NCBI GenBank assembly: GCA_025455205.1
Contig: JALOMZ010000093.1
Span: 1-7,069, forward strand
Source: Chitinophagaceae bacterium
Lineage (GTDB): Bacteria > Bacteroidota > Bacteroidia > Chitinophagales > Chitinophagaceae
DNA length: 7,069 bases
Reading direction: 5' to 3'
The position numbers and the translations under genes were made by a program. Below, piece by piece: positions 6,162 through 7,069 of the stretch. Under the pieces are notes generated by a model, which made no database searches, had not been told where the DNA came from, and saw nothing but the letters and a program-made list of their open reading frames with translations. Positions within the stretch are counted from its first letter, which is position 1, and the number at the start of each line of letters is the position of its first letter.

Positions 6162-7069
6162 TCAGAACGCCACTACAAATCCCATGGTGGGCAGGCGGCT
6201 GCCGCTGTTTTGTGGCAGGATGACGGGTATGGCCTGCTGCCGGTTGTTGGGGGCGGCAGGATCGCCGTATACGCCGGGGTTGTAGGGTTCGCCGGTGCTG
6301 GTGGCAATGCTGCCGTCGGCATTGCGTTTGAGCGTAAATCCGGGCTGCGTAGGGTTGAGGCTGTTATACAGGTTTTGCACGTCGAGGAATAGGTTGAGGC
6401 TCCACTTGCGGAAATTCCATTTCTTGTCGATGCGAAGGTCCATGGCATGGAAGGCATCGAGGCGAAGGGTGTTAATATTGGCATAGTCCAATACGCCGGC
6501 GCCGGTGAAAGGGTAGTTCTCGAGCGAAACAAATTCGTTCCAGGGCGTGGCCGGTGCCTGTCCCTGAAAGCGCCAGCGGATGCCTGCTTCCCAGTTGCGG
6601 CCGAATTTGTAACCGCCCGTGAAACTTACCAGGTGGCGGTTGTCCCAGGCGCTGGGCAGGTACAGGCTGCGGTCGGGGCCGGTGAATTCACTGAAGTACC
6701 AGGTGTAGGCGAGTATGCCATAGAAGTTTTTCACCAGGCGCTGCTGGTAGGTGAACTCGATGCCCCAGGTGCGGCCCAGGCCGGTGCTGAGTACCCGTTC
6801 ATTGCCGAGCACACCAAAATCGCCGCCCAGGTTGGCCAGGCTGATGTTCTTGTCTATGCTAACCGGGTATTGGTCGTACCATTTGCGAAATCCCTCCAGC
6901 GTGATGCGGGTGGCGGCTGCCGGCGTGTATTCAAAGCCCGCCACCAGGTGATCGCTCCTGATATAGTCTGCGGCCTTGTTAACCGGTACCCCATTTTCCT
7001 GGTAGCCCAGGATGGTATAGGGCGGAATTTTGTAATAACGGCCGAGGCTGGTATTGAAGTTGAATCCGG
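6162..7069 (-). CDS. TonB-dependent receptor, C-terminal beta-barrel part (N-terminus outside window)
   Basis: The frame is open from the right edge down to the TGA at 6162-6164 (plus-strand coordinates), giving 301 visible residues; a GTG at 6942-6944 is internal. The sequence shows the last strands of a TonB-dependent outer-membrane receptor: the GLGRTWGIEFTYQQRL strand, YGILAYTWYFSEFTG, LPSAWDNRHLVSFTGGYKFG, WEAGIRWRFQG, MDLRIDKKW, and LNLFLDVQNLYN. The protein ends MGFVVAF, a typical terminal beta-signal with Phe at the end. Such receptors import large nutrients (siderophores, glycans, peptides, cobalamin) with energy from TonB-ExbBD. The plug and any carboxypeptidase-like N-terminal domain are outside the window. 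No SusD-like partner is present here, so the substrate cannot be assigned. It points the same way as ric, but the 272-base gap argues for separate transcription. Confidence 0.9.
   Translation of the reverse strand, partial: GFNFNTSLGRYYKIPPYTILGYQENGVPVNKAADYIRSDHLVAGFEYTPAAATRITLEGFRKWYDQYPVSIDKNISLANLGGDFGVLGNERVLSTGLGRTWGIEFTYQQRLVKNFYGILAYTWYFSEFTGPDRSLYLPSAWDNRHLVSFTGGYKFGRNWEAGIRWRFQGQAPATPWNEFVSLENYPFTGAGVLDYANINTLRLDAFHAMDLRIDKKWNFRKWSLNLFLDVQNLYNSLNPTQPGFTLKRNADGSIATSTGEPYNPGVYGDPAAPNNRQQAIPVILPQNSGSRLPTMGFVVAF

Noticed and set aside
6099..6392. Plus-strand open frame over the 3' end of the TonB receptor gene
   Set aside because: Antisense to a well-supported beta-barrel coding sequence; Gly/Val/Ala-rich product with no recognised domain.

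Overview
The window looks like chromosomal DNA of a Bacteroidota bacterium, most likely of the Chitinophagaceae type. Support comes from the TonB-dependent receptor and other outer-membrane beta-barrels ending in Phe, a membrane LytS-type histidine kinase paired with a LytTR response regulator, the absence of clear Shine-Dalgarno sequences before most starts, and moderate GC. The lineage is an inference from gene types and style, not from a marker gene.

Layout from left to right. (1) 1-485, + strand: the 3' end of an outer-membrane beta-barrel-like protein, cut by the window edge. (2) 486-714: a spacer with a strong composite hairpin followed by a T-run (probable terminator). It also has an alternative pairing and a weak promoter-like sequence just before the next gene. 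(3) 715-5114, + strand: four tightly packed genes, probably one operon. They encode a four-helix membrane sensor kinase, its LytTR response regulator (1 nt after the kinase stop), an exported alpha/beta hydrolase with an N-terminal beta-rich domain (24 nt gap), and an integral-membrane acyltransferase-3 protein (37 nt gap). (4) 5176-5889, - strand: a complete di-iron Fe-S cluster repair protein (RIC/YtfE/ScdA family), convergent with the operon. (5) 5890-6161: a spacer with the upstream region of ric, the 3' flank of the next gene, and small inverted repeats. (6) 6162-7069, - strand: the C-terminal beta-barrel part of a TonB-dependent receptor, running off the right edge.

How they may work together: the kinase and regulator form a classic two-component pair. 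Their tight linkage to a secreted esterase-like hydrolase and a membrane acyltransferase suggests, by inference, a module that adds or removes acyl groups on an envelope or extracellular molecule. The ric gene belongs to the nitrosative/oxidative stress response and appears independent. No phage, insertion sequence, CRISPR array, tRNA or rRNA was recognised. I see mostly ordinary core or accessory genes; the most interesting points are the four-gene module and the structured leader before it.
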